From a bacterium (GTDB lineage: Bacteria; Electryoneota; Electryoneia; Electryoneales; Electryoneaceae), in contig JAHLLH010000012.1 in NCBI GenBank assembly GCA_020444265.1, positions 45,538 to 109,537 of the forward strand: 64,000 bases of DNA, in the 5' to 3' direction. Numbering within the stretch: the stretch's first letter is position 1; each line of letters starts with the position of its first letter. Under the pieces are notes generated by a model. It had not been told where the DNA came from. It was given only the letters and a program-made list of their open reading frames with translations, and ran no database searches. Positions 8,181-18,536 of this stretch are shown here, in pieces. A program made the translations under genes and the position numbers.

Positions 8181-8257
8181 GTGTCAGACGCCCACGTCTG
8201 ACACCTCAGGTCGCGCGCCTGGCGCGCGAATCACCGTCAGACTCAGGGGTCTGACGG
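8181..8257. repeat. Two further TCAGAC-type palindromes next to dnaE
   Basis: GTGTCAGACG ccca CGTCTGACAC (8181-8204) and CCGTCAGAC...GTCTGACGG (8234-8257) are perfect stems of 10 and 9 bp. A short GCGCGC palindrome lies between. They share the TCAGA core with 7882-7907. Confidence 0.7.
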
Positions 8258-8331
8258 GACAACACTTGGACCTGACGGAACATCAAAGAAAAACGTACCA
8301 TCCCCCCTTTGCTGCAGAACGGAGTCGCTGG

Positions 8332-11300
8332 ATGAGTTTTGTACATCTCCACAACCATACCGATTACAGCTTCCTCGATGGAGCATCCAAGGTCAAGGAT
8401 CTCGTCAAGGAAGCAAAGCGGCTGGGCATGCCCGGGATCGCGATCACCGATCATGGCAACATGTGCGGGGCGGTCGATTTTTACAATGCAGCGATCAAAG
8501 AAGGCATCAAGCCGATCATCGGGTGCGAGTTGTACATGACCGCAGGTAGCCGTTTTGAAAAGTCGGTCGATGCCTATGGCAAGCAGCCGAAACGGTACCA
8601 CCAGATCCTGATCGCAAAAAATGAGATCGGTTGGAAAAATCTCTCCAAACTCTCCAGTATCGGCTACATCGAGGGATTCTACACGAAGCCGCGCATTGAC
8701 TACGATGCTCTTCACGATCATCGTGAAGGGTTGATTTGCCTTTCAGGCTGTCCGCAGAGCCACCTGAACCAGACGGTTCTGAGCGGGGAAGAAAAAGAGG
8801 CGATGCACATCGCCGGAAAGTTGCAGGATCTGTTCGGCGAGGACTTTTACCTCGAGCTGCAGCAGCACCACCTCGATATTGAGGTGCCGATTATCTCGTC
8901 GGCAATGAAATTTGCAAAGCAAATCAATGCCAAGCTGGTTGCGACCAACGATACCCACTATCTCAAGGCGGAGCACTGGGATCCGCATGATTGTCTGCTA
9001 TGTGTACAGACACGAGCAGATCGTAACGATCCCAACCGGATGAGGTTTGATGGACGTGAGTACTACTTGAAGACCGAGCAGGAAATGCGTGAGCTCTTTA
9101 AGGAAGTGCCACAAGCGTGCGACAACACCAACGAAGTGCTCGAAAAAGTGGAGTTCGAAATGAACTTCAACGAGAAGCACTTCCCGGAGTTTACGCTCCC
9201 TATCGACACCACCGCCAAAACCGACTTCGAGTACCTGCAGCAGCTTTGCGAAGAGGGATTACCGAGTCGGTATGACGAGGATACACCCGAGATTCGTGAG
9301 CGTCTCGAACTCGAGCTGTCCATCATCCAGATGAAGCACCTCGCCTCCTACTTCCTGATCGTGCGTGACTTCATCCAGTTTGCGAGGGATAACGACATCC
9401 CTGTGGGTCCGGGACGTGGTTCTGCTGCCGGTTCGCTGGTCTCCTACCTGATCGGGATTACCAACATTGATCCCTTGCGATATGGTCTTCTTTTTGAACG
9501 ATTCATCAACCCGGAACGTGAATCCTACCCCGATATCGATGTCGATTTTGCCGATACTCGTCGTGGGGAGGTTATCGAGTATGTCCGCAAGAAGTATGGC
9601 GAGGATTGCGTCAGCCAGATCATCACCTTCGGTAGAATGCTCTCAAAGCAAGTGATCAAAGATGTGGGCCGCGTGATGGGTGTTCCGCTGCCCGATGTGG
9701 AAAGCATCACCAAGCTGATTCCCGATCCGCAGCAGGGACGTACAGCGAAGCTCGCCGATGCGATGCAGGACAAGGAATTGTCCGAACTGATCAACAGCCG
9801 GATGGATTTCCGTGAGTTGATGGACAAAGCACTTGTGCTGGAAGGGACCATCCGAAATGCAGGGGTTCACGCTGCCGGAGTGGTGATTACGCCCGAACCG
9901 ATTGGCAATTTTGTCCCCTTGATGGTCACCAAGGATAAAAATGTCGTCACCCAGTTCGATATGGGGCATGTCGAAACCCTCGGCTTGCTCAAGGTGGATT
10001 TTCTCGGCCTGAAAACCCTCTCTATTCTCGAGCACACGATCTCCTTGATCGAGAAACGTGGAATCAAGATTGTCCTCGATGAAATCCCGGTGGACGACAA
10101 GGCGACTTTCGAACTGTTCGGTCAAGGGTCGACGGTCGGCATCTTCCAGTTCGAATCAGGCGGCATGCGTGAAAACCTGCGTAAGCTGAAGCCGGAACGT
10201 CTCGAAGACCTGATCGCCATGAATGCGCTCTATCGGCCGGGTCCGATGAGCAACATCGACGATTTTATTGCCCGTAAACATGGCAAGCAGAAAATCACTT
10301 ACCTGCACCCGATGCTTGGCAACATCCTGGATGAGACCTATGGGATTATCGTCTACCAGGAACAGGTGATGCAGATCGCGAACCAGCTTGCGGGCATGAG
10401 CCTTGGACGAGCCGATGAGCTGCGCCGAGCGATGGGGAAGAAGAAGCAAGCCCTGATGGACCAGATGAAGCCGGAATTTGTTGAGGGGTGCGGTAAAAAT
10501 GGCCTCGATGCGAAGAAGGCAACCGAACTTTGGGACTTGATCGACAAATTCGCGAGCTATGGTTTCAATAAGTCGCATGCGGCCGGGTATGCGCTGGTCG
10601 CCTACCAGACAGGCTATCTTAAGACTCACTATCCTGCCGAATTTATGGCGGCCTCGATGACCACTCGAAAGGACAACACGGACGAACTCGTGCTCTTCCT
10701 CGAAGAGTGCCGGAAGATGAACATCAAGGTTGTCGCCCCGGATGTGAATGTCTGTGATGTTGACTTTACCGTCAACGAGGAAGGCGAGGTGCTGTTCGGG
10801 TTGTCCGCGATCAAGGGTGTCGGCACCTCCGCGATCCTGAACATCCTGGGGGAGCGAGATACGGCGGGCAATTTCGAGGATATCTACGATCTGGCTGGCC
10901 GTGTTGATGGAAGGCTGGTCAATAAACGGGTCCTCGAGAACCTTGTCTATGCAGGGGCTACCGATGCTTTGACTGGTCACCGTGCCCAGCAGCTTCATGT
11001 CCTCGAACAAGCCATTGCCTATGGTCAGCAGATGCAGCGGGAACGGGCCAATGGTCAGGTTTCGATTTTTGGCGGAGGGGAGGATGATTCGTCCTCGCTG
11101 CCACGCCCAGAACTGCCTCCCGTCCCCGAGATGAAAGGGCGTGACAAGTTGCGCGAGGAACGTGAACGACTTGGCTTCTATTTCTCCGGTCATCCCTTAT
11201 TGCGCTTCCGTCGTGAAGTCGAAAGCATAAGTAGCATGAGCACGGCTGATCTTTCGGAGGGGACGGATGGGATGAGTGTTCGCATCGCTGGCCTGCTCAA

Positions 11301-11772
11301 TTCTGTGGAACGTCGTCCCACTCGTACCGGAAACATCATGGGACGTGCTCGACTCGAGGATCTTAGCGGCTTTGTCCCTGTCATCATGTTCCCGAAGACC
11401 TACGAGAAGCTCAAGGACAAAATCGAGGAAGATGCGCCCGCGTTGCTGATGGGTCGTTTGCAGGTGCGTGACCAGCAAGTCGAGATCATTGTCGAAGAGA
11501 TCGAGCCGTTGGAAAATGCTGTCCGTCGCATGATCCGTGGAGTGCAAATTATTGTAAGTGATTCCGTTCGTGGCCAGGAAGTACTTGGTCTGGAAGAGGA
11601 GTTCCGCAAATTCCCGGGCAATGCGAAGGTAAAATTTGTCTTCCGCAACGCCGACGGTGAAACCTGGCGTTTGGCCAGCACTCGTTTTAGTGTTAACCCG
11701 GTTCGCGAATTCCTCGACAAGGCAGAAGAACTGCTCGGAGCGGATGCTGTCAGACTTGATGTGGCTGGGTAA
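8332..11772 (+). CDS. dnaE: DNA polymerase III alpha subunit DnaE
   Basis: This is the replicative polymerase subunit, 1146 residues, of the DnaE1 type. It starts with the PHP domain ([15 protein letters not shown], 4-18), then the C-family polymerase core with the catalytic aspartates of DIDVDF (401-406), the [15 protein letters not shown] block and the [10 protein letters not shown] segment, then a helix-hairpin-helix region, and an OB fold near 980-1070 ([10 protein letters not shown]...LLMGRLQV). Length and domain order are normal. ATG 8332 has GGAG 7 bases upstream and starts directly at the PHP domain, so the open frame upstream is not used. dtd follows after 2 bp and is probably co-transcribed. 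Confidence 0.97.
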   Translation: MSFVHLHNHTDYSFLDGASKVKDLVKEAKRLGMPGIAITDHGNMCGAVDFYNAAIKEGIKPIIGCELYMTAGSRFEKSVDAYGKQPKRYHQILIAKNEIGWKNLSKLSSIGYIEGFYTKPRIDYDALHDHREGLICLSGCPQSHLNQTVLSGEEKEAMHIAGKLQDLFGEDFYLELQQHHLDIEVPIISSAMKFAKQINAKLVATNDTHYLKAEHWDPHDCLLCVQTRADRNDPNRMRFDGREYYLKTEQEMRELFKEVPQACDNTNEVLEKVEFEMNFNEKHFPEFTLPIDTTAKTDFEYLQQLCEEGLPSRYDEDTPEIRERLELELSIIQMKHLASYFLIVRDFIQFARDNDIPVGPGRGSAAGSLVSYLIGITNIDPLRYGLLFERFINPERESYPDIDVDFADTRRGEVIEYVRKKYGEDCVSQIITFGRMLSKQVIKDVGRVMGVPLPDVESITKLIPDPQQGRTAKLADAMQDKELSELINSRMDFRELMDKALVLEGTIRNAGVHAAGVVITPEPIGNFVPLMVTKDKNVVTQFDMGHVETLGLLKVDFLGLKTLSILEHTISLIEKRGIKIVLDEIPVDDKATFELFGQGSTVGIFQFESGGMRENLRKLKPERLEDLIAMNALYRPGPMSNIDDFIARKHGKQKITYLHPMLGNILDETYGIIVYQEQVMQIANQLAGMSLGRADELRRAMGKKKQALMDQMKPEFVEGCGKNGLDAKKATELWDLIDKFASYGFNKSHAAGYALVAYQTGYLKTHYPAEFMAASMTTRKDNTDELVLFLEECRKMNIKVVAPDVNVCDVDFTVNEEGEVLFGLSAIKGVGTSAILNILGERDTAGNFEDIYDLAGRVDGRLVNKRVLENLVYAGATDALTGHRAQQLHVLEQAIAYGQQMQRERANGQVSIFGGGEDDSSSLPRPELPPVPEMKGRDKLREERERLGFYFSGHPLLRFRREVESISSMSTADLSEGTDGMSVRIAGLLNSVERRPTRTGNIMGRARLEDLSGFVPVIMFPKTYEKLKDKIEEDAPALLMGRLQVRDQQVEIIVEEIEPLENAVRRMIRGVQIIVSDSVRGQEVLGLEEEFRKFPGNAKVKFVFRNADGETWRLASTRFSVNPVREFLDKAEELLGADAVRLDVAG

Positions 11773-11774
11773 CC

Positions 11775-12224
11775 ATGCGTGTACTACTCCAGAGAGTCAG
11801 CGAAGCGTCGGTCACGGTCAAGGGGCAGGAAGTCTCCAGGATCGGGAAGGGATACCTGCTTCTTGTTGGGGTGACCGATGGGGACACTGCGGCCGAAGCA
11901 GAATGGTTGGCTCGGAAGGTCAGCGGCCTGCGCGTCTTCGAAGATGACGATGACAAAATGAACCTTGCCCTTGCTGATGTTGGTGGTGAGGTGCTGGTGG
12001 TCAGTCAGTTTACCCTCTACGGCGATACCCGCAAGGGACGCCGTCCTTCCTTTGTTTCCGCCGCTCGTCCCGATGTGGCGGAACCCCTCTGTTCACGGTT
12101 TGCAGAGCTGTTGCGTGCCAATGGTTTGACGGTACGTGAAGGAGTTTTTGGTGCAACCATGCAGGTTCAGCTTGTCAATGATGGTCCTGTGACCCTCCTG
12201 CTTGAACGCGAAGTTTCCCCTTGA
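11775..12224 (+). CDS. dtd: D-aminoacyl-tRNA deacylase Dtd
   Basis: Dtd hydrolyses D-amino acids wrongly attached to tRNA, and also Gly-tRNA(Ala). At 149 residues it has the usual family length. Signatures are [15 protein letters not shown] at the N terminus, [18 protein letters not shown] in the middle (the SQFTL active-site motif) and [10 protein letters not shown] at the C terminus, where families usually show NxGPVT. It begins 2 bp after the dnaE stop, so it is likely translated from the dnaE message. Its stop codon lies inside the lexA promoter region. Confidence 0.95.
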   Translation: MRVLLQRVSEASVTVKGQEVSRIGKGYLLLVGVTDGDTAAEAEWLARKVSGLRVFEDDDDKMNLALADVGGEVLVVSQFTLYGDTRKGRRPSFVSAARPDVAEPLCSRFAELLRANGLTVREGVFGATMQVQLVNDGPVTLLLEREVSP

Positions 12225-12248
12225 CAGGGAACCTCTGTTCACTTTACT
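12221..12248 (+). promoter_or_regulatory. lexA promoter with SOS-type operator GAAC-N4-GTTC
   Basis: TTGACA (12221-12226) overlaps the dtd stop. GAAC ctct GTTC (12229-12240) follows at once and a weak -10, TTTACT (12243-12248), lies 16 bp after the -35. The operator matches the GAAC-N4-GTTC LexA box known from Bacillus and several other phyla, not the E. coli CTG-N10-CAG box. It sits between -35 and -10, which predicts LexA autoregulation. Confidence 0.7.
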
Positions 12249-12381
12249 TTTGTTCAGTATACGAGACCCGATCCGAGAAGAAGCTCAGTCTAGAAATGCG
12301 CTTCTTGTTGGAAGAAGAGCTGAACACGGTGCCAGGCTGGGTGGCCTACACCCCTGGGATGCACCAACGGAGATTCAGGAC

Positions 12382-13092
12382 ATGGCTGACACTTTAACCG
12401 ATCGACAGCGCTCGGTATTGATGCGCATCGGCGAGGGCATCCGGAGCCACGGCTACCCGCCCACCTTTCGTGAAATCGGCGAAAAGGAAGGCATCCAGTC
12501 AACCAATGGCGTTCGTAGCATCCTTGATGCGCTCGAAAAAAAGGGCTATATCACACGCCATCGTTACCGCAGTCGAGCTATTGAGCTAACCCAGATTGCA
12601 CGCCATCTGGTGCTTGAACCCTATATCGGCAGCGAGGAGGTGGAACCGCATGAGGGTGGCGCGAAGACCATTGAGTTGAGCGAAATGGTCTACACGTCCG
12701 AACGAGTTATTTCGATCCCGATCTATGGCGAAGCGGTCGCGGCGGGACAGCCCTTGCTGGCCGAGAACAACATTCGTGGCCATATCGCGATTGACGCTGA
12801 CTACGCGCCCAAGGGGGAGACCTTCGCACTGCGAGTTAAAGGGCAGTCGATGATTGAAGCTGGCATCCACGATGGCGATGTCGTCTTCTGCCGCAAGCAG
12901 GATGAAGCGACCCCCGGCGACATCATAGTCGCCTTGATCGGGGAAGAGGCTACCGTCAAGTATTACCACCCGGAAAAGGGACGAATCATCCTCAAACCAG
13001 CCAACGAGTATATGGGTCCGATCATTGTCGATGAGAATGTCGATGAGTTCCGTATCCTGGGCAAAGTTGTCAGCCTTTTCCGTCGCTACTGA
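12382..13092 (+). CDS. lexA: LexA repressor
   Basis: LexA represses SOS genes and cleaves itself when RecA is active. The 236-residue protein has an N-terminal winged helix (LTDRQRSVLMRIGEGIRSHG, with the recognition helix near STNGVRSILDALEKKGYI), an Ala121-Gly122 cleavage site in EAVAAGQP, and the Ser156/Lys193 dyad (GQSM and TVKYY). The segment between the domains is about 35 residues longer than in E. coli LexA. ATG 12382 matches the family start; an earlier in-frame start at 12202 would add 60 unlike residues and lie inside the operator. The 5' leader is about 125 nt. Confidence 0.95.
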   Translation: MADTLTDRQRSVLMRIGEGIRSHGYPPTFREIGEKEGIQSTNGVRSILDALEKKGYITRHRYRSRAIELTQIARHLVLEPYIGSEEVEPHEGGAKTIELSEMVYTSERVISIPIYGEAVAAGQPLLAENNIRGHIAIDADYAPKGETFALRVKGQSMIEAGIHDGDVVFCRKQDEATPGDIIVALIGEEATVKYYHPEKGRIILKPANEYMGPIIVDENVDEFRILGKVVSLFRRY

Positions 13093-13117
13093 TAGCTATC
13101 AGCCGAGAACCTGTTCA

Positions 13118-13157
13118 CGTGTTCGCGTGGGATTCGGCCCATGCGGACACGTTTTTT
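13118..13157 (+). terminator. Terminator after lexA
   Basis: CGTGTtCGCGTGGG and CCCATGCGgACACG pair (with one mismatch and a G-T pair) around ATTCGG, followed by TTTTTT. It begins 26 bp after the lexA stop. Confidence 0.85.
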
Positions 13158-13201
13158 AGTCCCAGGGCGGCTCAAACAAGCCCTGCAACCCCGATGGTTT
13201 C

Positions 13202-13231
13202 TTGACACTTCTTTTGGGGACGGGGTATATT
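13202..13231 (+). promoter_or_regulatory. Promoter of the bifunctional-nuclease-family gene
   Basis: TTGACA (13202-13207), an 18-bp spacer and TATATT (13226-13231), about 70 bp before the start codon. It follows the lexA terminator directly, so the gene downstream has its own transcription start. Confidence 0.7.
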
Positions 13232-13302
13232 GGCTTTGCTGACTGGCGTTTTCCAGCGTCTGGAAACCTGGCCTGCTGAAACGTTGATCCGAGGAGTAGT
13301 TG

Positions 13303-13872
13303 ATGATTCCCGTAGAAGTAACCGGCATCTCGATAAGCCCGCCCTACCAGGGGTATGTCGTCATTCTGAAGGAGAAGGACGGTGAGCAGTGGCTTCCGAT
13401 TTTCATCGGTGCAACCGAAGCTCATACCATCTCCTTGTTGCTGCAAGGTCTGAAATATGTCCGTCCCTTGACCTACGATCTCTTCCATAACCTGCTGAAT
13501 GCGGCCAATGGGAGGGTGAATCGTGTCGAAGTGACCGAGCTGAAGGAAAACACCTTCTACGCCTTGGTGTATATCGATACGGTAGATGGGGAGCGTCAAG
13601 TGGATGCGCGTCCCAGTGATGCCATCGCCCTCGCGTTAAAGACGGAAGCTCCGATCTTCGTCTCACCTGATGTCTTCACCGAAGCAGGAATGAAGGGTGA
13701 AGTCGTTCAGACCGAAACCTCGATTCCCACGACAGAAGACCGTCTGCTCGAGCTGAATCGTCAGCTGAAAGAAGCGGTAGAGAAGGAAGAGTACGAGGTT
13801 GCTGCGAAGCTGCGTGACGAGATCAAGAACCTCGAGAAGGTGAAGGACGAGGAGCAGGAGAATCCTTCCTGA
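13303..13872 (+). CDS. Bifunctional nuclease family protein (DUF151) with C-terminal UVR motif
   Basis: The first ~130 residues form a BFN/DUF151 domain (GEQWLPIFIGATEAHTISLL, RPSDAIALALKTEAPIFV). Plant members have been described as nucleases; bacterial function is poorly known. Residues about 147-175 (LNRQLKEAVEKEEYEVAAKL) make a UvrB/UvrC-type UVR helical hairpin, which often mediates protein contact. The combination is common in bacteria. GAGGAG lies 6 bases before ATG 13303; a TTG three bases earlier is less likely. It has its own promoter and terminator. The position beside lexA suggests, but does not prove, a link to DNA damage. Confidence 0.9.
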   Translation: MIPVEVTGISISPPYQGYVVILKEKDGEQWLPIFIGATEAHTISLLLQGLKYVRPLTYDLFHNLLNAANGRVNRVEVTELKENTFYALVYIDTVDGERQVDARPSDAIALALKTEAPIFVSPDVFTEAGMKGEVVQTETSIPTTEDRLLELNRQLKEAVEKEEYEVAAKLRDEIKNLEKVKDEEQENPS

Positions 13873-13894
13873 GCTGATGTCAATTTGATTGTCA

Positions 13895-13924
13895 ACGCCT
13901 CGGTCTGGTGACCGGGGCGTTTTT
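13895..13924 (+). terminator. Terminator after the DUF151 gene
   Basis: ACGCCtCGGTC and GACCGgGGCGT pair around a 4-base loop and run into TTTTT, 22 bp after the stop. Confidence 0.85.
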
Positions 13925-14164
13925 AGTGTTATCGGAATTCCGACCTATGCTTTCGCGCTTTTTGTGCGAACCCTGCTCGCCAGCCTTGCCGCTCCTGGAA
14001 AATCCTGCCGCTCCGAAGGGATTTCTTTTCTCAGTACAGATCCGGCGTAAATCAAGTATAAACATGTATTAGGTTTTGATGCAGCTTTCCAGGTTCCGAG
14101 GCATGCACTTTGCTTTTGGAAAGAGTACACAAAAGGGATAGCTCTGCCCAACAAAGGCCGGTCC

Positions 14165-16174
14165 ATGGCACCGATCAAACTCAACAACCCGGTTCGACTC
14201 CATCCGAATGCGGCGTGGGAGAAAATGGCCAACCCCCGTCTTTCTGTGATTCTGCCTTGCTACAACTACTCCAGTTACCTGCCGGAAGCAGTGGCGAGCG
14301 TGTTCGATCAGGGGGTCGAGGATGTTGAACTGATCATCATTAATGACGGCAGCACGGATGATTCCCTCGACGTGGCACTGAATTTGGCCTCGCTCTTCGA
14401 GAATCAGGCCGTGCTGGTGATCGACCAGGAGAATCAGGGGCAGCCAGCGATCAGTCGCAACAATGCCATCCACCATGCGCGCGGCAGCTACATCCTGCCG
14501 TTGGACGCGGACGATGTTTTTGCGGAAAATGCCTTCATCGCCATGCTCAGTTCGATGGAGAAGAGTGACAAGAAGTGGACCATTGTCACCGCCTCGATGC
14601 AGCGCTTTGGTACGGATGATGACCGTTGGACCGTCGTTCCATTTGATTCGAACAACATGTTGCGACGGAATCAGATACCTTACTGCGCCATGTACCCGAA
14701 GGCGCTGTGGGAGAAACTGGGTGGCTACAACACGAACGTACCTGGCTATGAGGACTGGGACTTCTGGATCGGCGCCCTCACAGAAGGTGCCCATTTCCTG
14801 ATCCTGCCAATGGTGCATCTGTTGTACCGCGAAACCAGCGTTAATTCAATGATGGACCGTGGCGTATCCAAACATGAATACAACATCGCCGGGATCATCT
14901 GCAATCATCCACATGCCTACGAGGATGATGAGGTCGAATGGGCGTTGCGATTCCGAACCCTGTTTCCGAAACATCCCAGCAAACGCGGATTCTATGGTCT
15001 GGATAAAGAGTTCCCGCGAGTGGCGGCCTTACTGATACTCTTTTACCCAAAATATTTCCCGGAAGAGCAGGTCCGATGGTGTGAGCAGTATATCCAGGAG
15101 AATCCGCTGATCCTCGATCGCGGTGTCAAAGCATCACCGCGGATGCAGCCAGTCCAGGCGGATTCGCCCAACGAGATGCCTGTTGCGACCTTCCTCGAGG
15201 GGTATCAAGCGGTATTGGATGGCGAGCTCGACCAGGCGGACCAGTGGAAGGCAGAGTACCAGAAAAATCTGCCCTACAAGGCACTGCGCCGAGAAGATCA
15301 TCGTGACAGCGGACCTACACCAACTGTCTCTGTGGTGATTGTCGCCTACAACACAAAGCAGGACCTGATCACCTGTATTGAGTCGCTCGAGAAACAGCAG
15401 GATCAGGACTTTGAGGTCCTGGTGGTGGATAACGGTGGCAACGATGATGTGTGGGACCAGCTGCGCACAAAAAAACTGCTGCACATCATCAATCCAGCAA
15501 ACCTCATCCTTTCCGAAGGACGCAATATCGGTGCATTTTTCGCTCGAGGACAAATTCTCGCGATGCTGGATGATGATGCCGTAGTACCGTCCAACTACAT
15601 CGCCTCAATCAAGCAGGCCTTTGCCACCTATGACATCGATGCCTTGCGGGGCAGGATCTCACCAAAGAGCGACAGCCCGAATAATCGCCATGCGCAGCAC
15701 TATGACTTCGGTCCAGTCCCCTTCCCGTCACCGATTGATACCGAGGGCAATTCAGCCTGGCGTGCCGATGTCTACCGTGAGATGGGTGGGATGAATCCAC
15801 TCCTGTTTGGGCACGAGGGCACAGAACTCTCCTTCCGCATTGCGGCGGCTCGAGGTGCCGAACGGCTGATTTACTGGCCCGAGACGGTTATCCTGCACGA
15901 TTATGCAGTGACTGATACAAAGCTGGGCGAGAAGAGCAGACGGCACCAGGCGATGAAGGAGTACCTGCACCACCTACACCCGGAGATCGAGCAATTCATC
16001 GCTGTCATGCGTCAACCGCTCTACAAGCAGGGGGGACGTGAAGCTGCAAGTCAGTTGATTCCCCGTATCGAAGGAAAAAGACTGCAGGCTTCGAGCGGGA
16101 ATCCCGATTTGATTCGACGTTCCAACCGTATGACTCCGGATCACACCGAACGGAAACAACAAGTTCTCCGCTAG
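14165..16174 (+). CDS. Two-domain family-2 glycosyltransferase
   Basis: A 669-residue protein with two GT-A folds in tandem. Domain 1 (about 25-240) has LSVILPCYNYSSYLPEAV, NDGSTDDS, the DAD metal motif (114-116, LPLDADDV) and a late GYEDWDFWIGA. Domain 2 (from about 387) has VSVVIVAYNT, VVDNGGNDD and LDDDA near 469. It should move sugars from nucleotide donors to a surface glycan, acting in the cytoplasm; no membrane segment is seen. ATG 14165 has a weak AAGG site; ATG 14225 (MANPRLSVILP) starts closer to domain 1 and is possible. A sulfotransferase follows, which suggests a shared surface-polymer role, although a terminator separates them. Confidence 0.88.
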   Translation: MAPIKLNNPVRLHPNAAWEKMANPRLSVILPCYNYSSYLPEAVASVFDQGVEDVELIIINDGSTDDSLDVALNLASLFENQAVLVIDQENQGQPAISRNNAIHHARGSYILPLDADDVFAENAFIAMLSSMEKSDKKWTIVTASMQRFGTDDDRWTVVPFDSNNMLRRNQIPYCAMYPKALWEKLGGYNTNVPGYEDWDFWIGALTEGAHFLILPMVHLLYRETSVNSMMDRGVSKHEYNIAGIICNHPHAYEDDEVEWALRFRTLFPKHPSKRGFYGLDKEFPRVAALLILFYPKYFPEEQVRWCEQYIQENPLILDRGVKASPRMQPVQADSPNEMPVATFLEGYQAVLDGELDQADQWKAEYQKNLPYKALRREDHRDSGPTPTVSVVIVAYNTKQDLITCIESLEKQQDQDFEVLVVDNGGNDDVWDQLRTKKLLHIINPANLILSEGRNIGAFFARGQILAMLDDDAVVPSNYIASIKQAFATYDIDALRGRISPKSDSPNNRHAQHYDFGPVPFPSPIDTEGNSAWRADVYREMGGMNPLLFGHEGTELSFRIAAARGAERLIYWPETVILHDYAVTDTKLGEKSRRHQAMKEYLHHLHPEIEQFIAVMRQPLYKQGGREAASQLIPRIEGKRLQASSGNPDLIRRSNRMTPDHTERKQQVLR

Positions 16175-16199
16175 CAATTTTAGCTTGAAGATCTAAGTT

Positions 16200-16244
16200 C
16201 CATCCCCTCTACTCCCGTGATGAGTGGAGGGGATGGTTTTTTTT
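16200..16244 (+). terminator. Terminator after the glycosyltransferase
   Basis: CCATCCCCT...ACTC and GAGT...AGGGGATGG pair, followed by eight T residues (16237-16244). Confidence 0.9.
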
Positions 16245-16317
16245 GCCGTTTCACTGTGCATGTCAACGCCCTATCTTTGTGATCTGTGAGTATCAACAAC
16301 ACGTATCAGGACTCGCC

Positions 16318-17130
16318 ATGCATCCGCTCATCTTCCGCCTTCGTCGACTCTTTCGACCGCTGGCTTATGCCCTGGGGTATCATCGGGCCAAAATGAATGC
16401 CTTGCATGATGGCCTGAAGGAATCAGATTTCTTTGTTGGGTGCTATGTTCGTTCCGGTAGTACTTGGCTGGAATGTATGCTCTACGAGCTGATTACAGGT
16501 GAGACGATCGATTTTGATACAATGAAAACGGCCATGCCGATGGTGGGCACCCACGAGGAGGATACACCTCTTGCCTGGCAAGGCCATTCACGGATTCTGA
16601 AAACCCATTTTCCGTTTCGGAAAGAGTACAAACGCGGGATCTACCTGATGCGTGATCCCCGTGATGTGGCAGTCTCCGAGTTCAAGTACCACAAACTGTA
16701 TGATCGATTTCCATTCGATCTGGACCACTTCATTCAGGATTTCGCATCGGGTGCCTTACATGGGGAAGGCTCCTGGGCGGATCATGTTCAGACGTGGATT
16801 CGTGCAGCGCAGCAACCGGAGAATGACATTTTTGTCCTGAAGTACGAGGACCTGAAGGATGATCCAGTAGCTGTCCTGCGGAAAATCACTGCGAGATTCG
16901 ACATACCCGCTACAGATGAACAACTTGAGAAGGTTGTCGAGGACAACACGATTGAACAGATGCGGAAACGAGAGGATTCGAGAAATATCCGGAAACTGCC
17001 TGAGAATAGTCCTCTTCGTGTCGTCAATAAGGGAAAGACTGGCGGGTATCGAACAACCTTGAGTGAGAATCATTTAGCCACCTTGCAGAAGTACATGGGG
17101 GCGACAATGGAAGAGCTGGGCTATCATTGA
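16318..17130 (+). CDS. PAPS-dependent sulfotransferase
   Basis: A 270-residue sulfotransferase-fold protein. The 5'-phosphosulfate loop is RSGSTWLE (45-52), matching the usual PKSGTTW, and the 3'-phosphate site is YLMRDPRDVAVS (109-120) with Arg112 and Ser120. Near the C terminus VVNKGKTGGYRTTL matches the family GxxGxWK region. It should move sulfate from PAPS to a hydroxyl of a carbohydrate or small molecule. ATG 16318 is preceded by ATCAGG; an earlier in-frame TTG lies inside the previous terminator and is rejected. Neighbouring glycosyltransferase suggests sulfated glycan. The substrate is unknown. Confidence 0.88.
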   Translation: MHPLIFRLRRLFRPLAYALGYHRAKMNALHDGLKESDFFVGCYVRSGSTWLECMLYELITGETIDFDTMKTAMPMVGTHEEDTPLAWQGHSRILKTHFPFRKEYKRGIYLMRDPRDVAVSEFKYHKLYDRFPFDLDHFIQDFASGALHGEGSWADHVQTWIRAAQQPENDIFVLKYEDLKDDPVAVLRKITARFDIPATDEQLEKVVEDNTIEQMRKREDSRNIRKLPENSPLRVVNKGKTGGYRTTLSENHLATLQKYMGATMEELGYH

Positions 17131-17153
17131 TCCAGCGTCAAAAGAGACAAAAA

Positions 17154-17182
17154 CAGGGCGTCGGAAGTTATCCGGCGCCCTG
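17154..17182 (-). terminator. Hairpin between convergent genes
   Basis: CAGGGCG-t-CGGA and TCCG-g-CGCCCTG pair around AGTTA. The A-rich left flank (caaaaa) gives a T tract on the minus strand, so it best serves the aldo/keto reductase, and it may also stop the sulfotransferase message. Confidence 0.7.
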
Positions 17183-17202
17183 ATCTGTTTACCACGGACA
17201 AT

Positions 17203-18189
17203 CTATCGATTGACTGCTCCCATCGCTGCTTCGGGGTACCGTAGGCCGGCAGCGACCCCCTTTGGTGCAAGGGCATCCAGTTCCTTCAGCTCTTCCCCGG
17301 TCAGCTTCACCTCCGCAGCACCCGCATTCTGCTCCAGGTAGGTGCGACGTTTTGTGCCGGGAATCGGAATGATGTCATCGCCCTGTGCCATCACCCATGC
17401 CAAGGCCAACTGCGCAGGAGTGCATCCCTTATCCTCAGCCCAGGCCTGGATCTGTTTGACAAGATCGAGGTTTTTCTGGAAGTTATCACCCTGGAATCGT
17501 GGGCTGATGCGACGGAAATCATCCTTTGCGAAATCATCGGGCGATTGAATCGCCCCCGTCAGAAAGCCACGGCCCAGTGGGCTGTATGCGACTAATGCAA
17601 TACCCAGCTCACGCATGGTCTTCAGGTTGTCATCTTCGACATCACGTGTCCAGAGGCTGTATTCAGTCTGGACAGCGGCGATGGGGTGGACCTTGTGCGC
17701 GCGACGGATCGTTTCGGACGAAGCCTCAGACAGACCGAGGTGACGGACTTTGCCCTCTTGAACCAGTTCGGCCATCGCGCCGACGGTTTCTTCGATAGGG
17801 ACAGTCGGGTCGACACGGTGCTGGTAGTAGAGGTCGATGGTGTCAATACCGAGCCGTTGCAGGCTACGGTTACAAGCGGCTTTCAGGTAGTCGGGCGATC
17901 CATCCAGACCTCGATTTGAGGTCCCCGGCTCACGCACGACACCAAATTTGGTGGCGAGGAAAACAAGGTGACGGTTTCCCTTGAGGAATTTTCCAACCAG
18001 CTTCTCGTTCTCGCCCATGCCGTACATGTCAGCCGTGTCAAAGAAGGTGACTCCGAGGTCGACCGCACGTTCCATTGTCGCGAGTGATTCCGCCTCATCA
18101 CCCGGTCCATAAAACTCAGACATCCCCATGCAGCCAAGCCCGATTGCGGAGACCGCAGGGCCATTATCTCCAAGTTTTCTTGTTTCCAT
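17203..18189 (-). CDS. Aldo/keto reductase
   Basis: A 328-residue NAD(P)H-dependent oxidoreductase with a TIM-barrel fold, of the AKR type that includes YajO/YccK-like and AKR13 enzymes. Catalytic residues are visible as Asp51 and Tyr56 ([14 protein letters not shown]), Lys81 (LATKFG) and His124 (YYQHRVDP). The cofactor loop is [14 protein letters not shown]. The start [13 protein letters not shown] has GGGAGAG upstream; 13 further codons are open but unlike the family. It is the last clear chromosomal gene before the prophage. Substrate unknown. Confidence 0.92.
   Translation of the reverse strand: METRKLGDNGPAVSAIGLGCMGMSEFYGPGDEAESLATMERAVDLGVTFFDTADMYGMGENEKLVGKFLKGNRHLVFLATKFGVVREPGTSNRGLDGSPDYLKAACNRSLQRLGIDTIDLYYQHRVDPTVPIEETVGAMAELVQEGKVRHLGLSEASSETIRRAHKVHPIAAVQTEYSLWTRDVEDDNLKTMRELGIALVAYSPLGRGFLTGAIQSPDDFAKDDFRRISPRFQGDNFQKNLDLVKQIQAWAEDKGCTPAQLALAWVMAQGDDIIPIPGTKRRTYLEQNAGAAEVKLTGEELKELDALAPKGVAAGLRYPEAAMGAVNR

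Positions 18190-18536
<347 letters not shown>

Larger units (their letters stand above)
7719..8331. other. 613-bp spacer before dnaE, packed with palindromes
   Basis: No convincing gene is present. From 7882 onwards the spacer is an array of hairpins: 7882-7907, the long direct repeat at 7913-7994 and 8080-8163, CTTGGGTG/CACCCAAG at 8021-8042, 8181-8204, and 8234-8257. The dnaE reading frame stays open through part of it from 8179, but the translated repeats do not resemble any DnaE N terminus. The first ~130 bp (7719-7850) are more AT-rich and hold no clear signal. Confidence 0.6.

Noticed and set aside
7882..8257. CRISPR array
   Set aside because: Repeats are palindromic, of unequal length and spacing, without unique spacers of constant size; no cas genes.
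8179..8331. N-terminal extension of dnaE
   Set aside because: It translates palindromic repeats; ATG 8332 has a ribosome site and begins at the conserved PHP domain.
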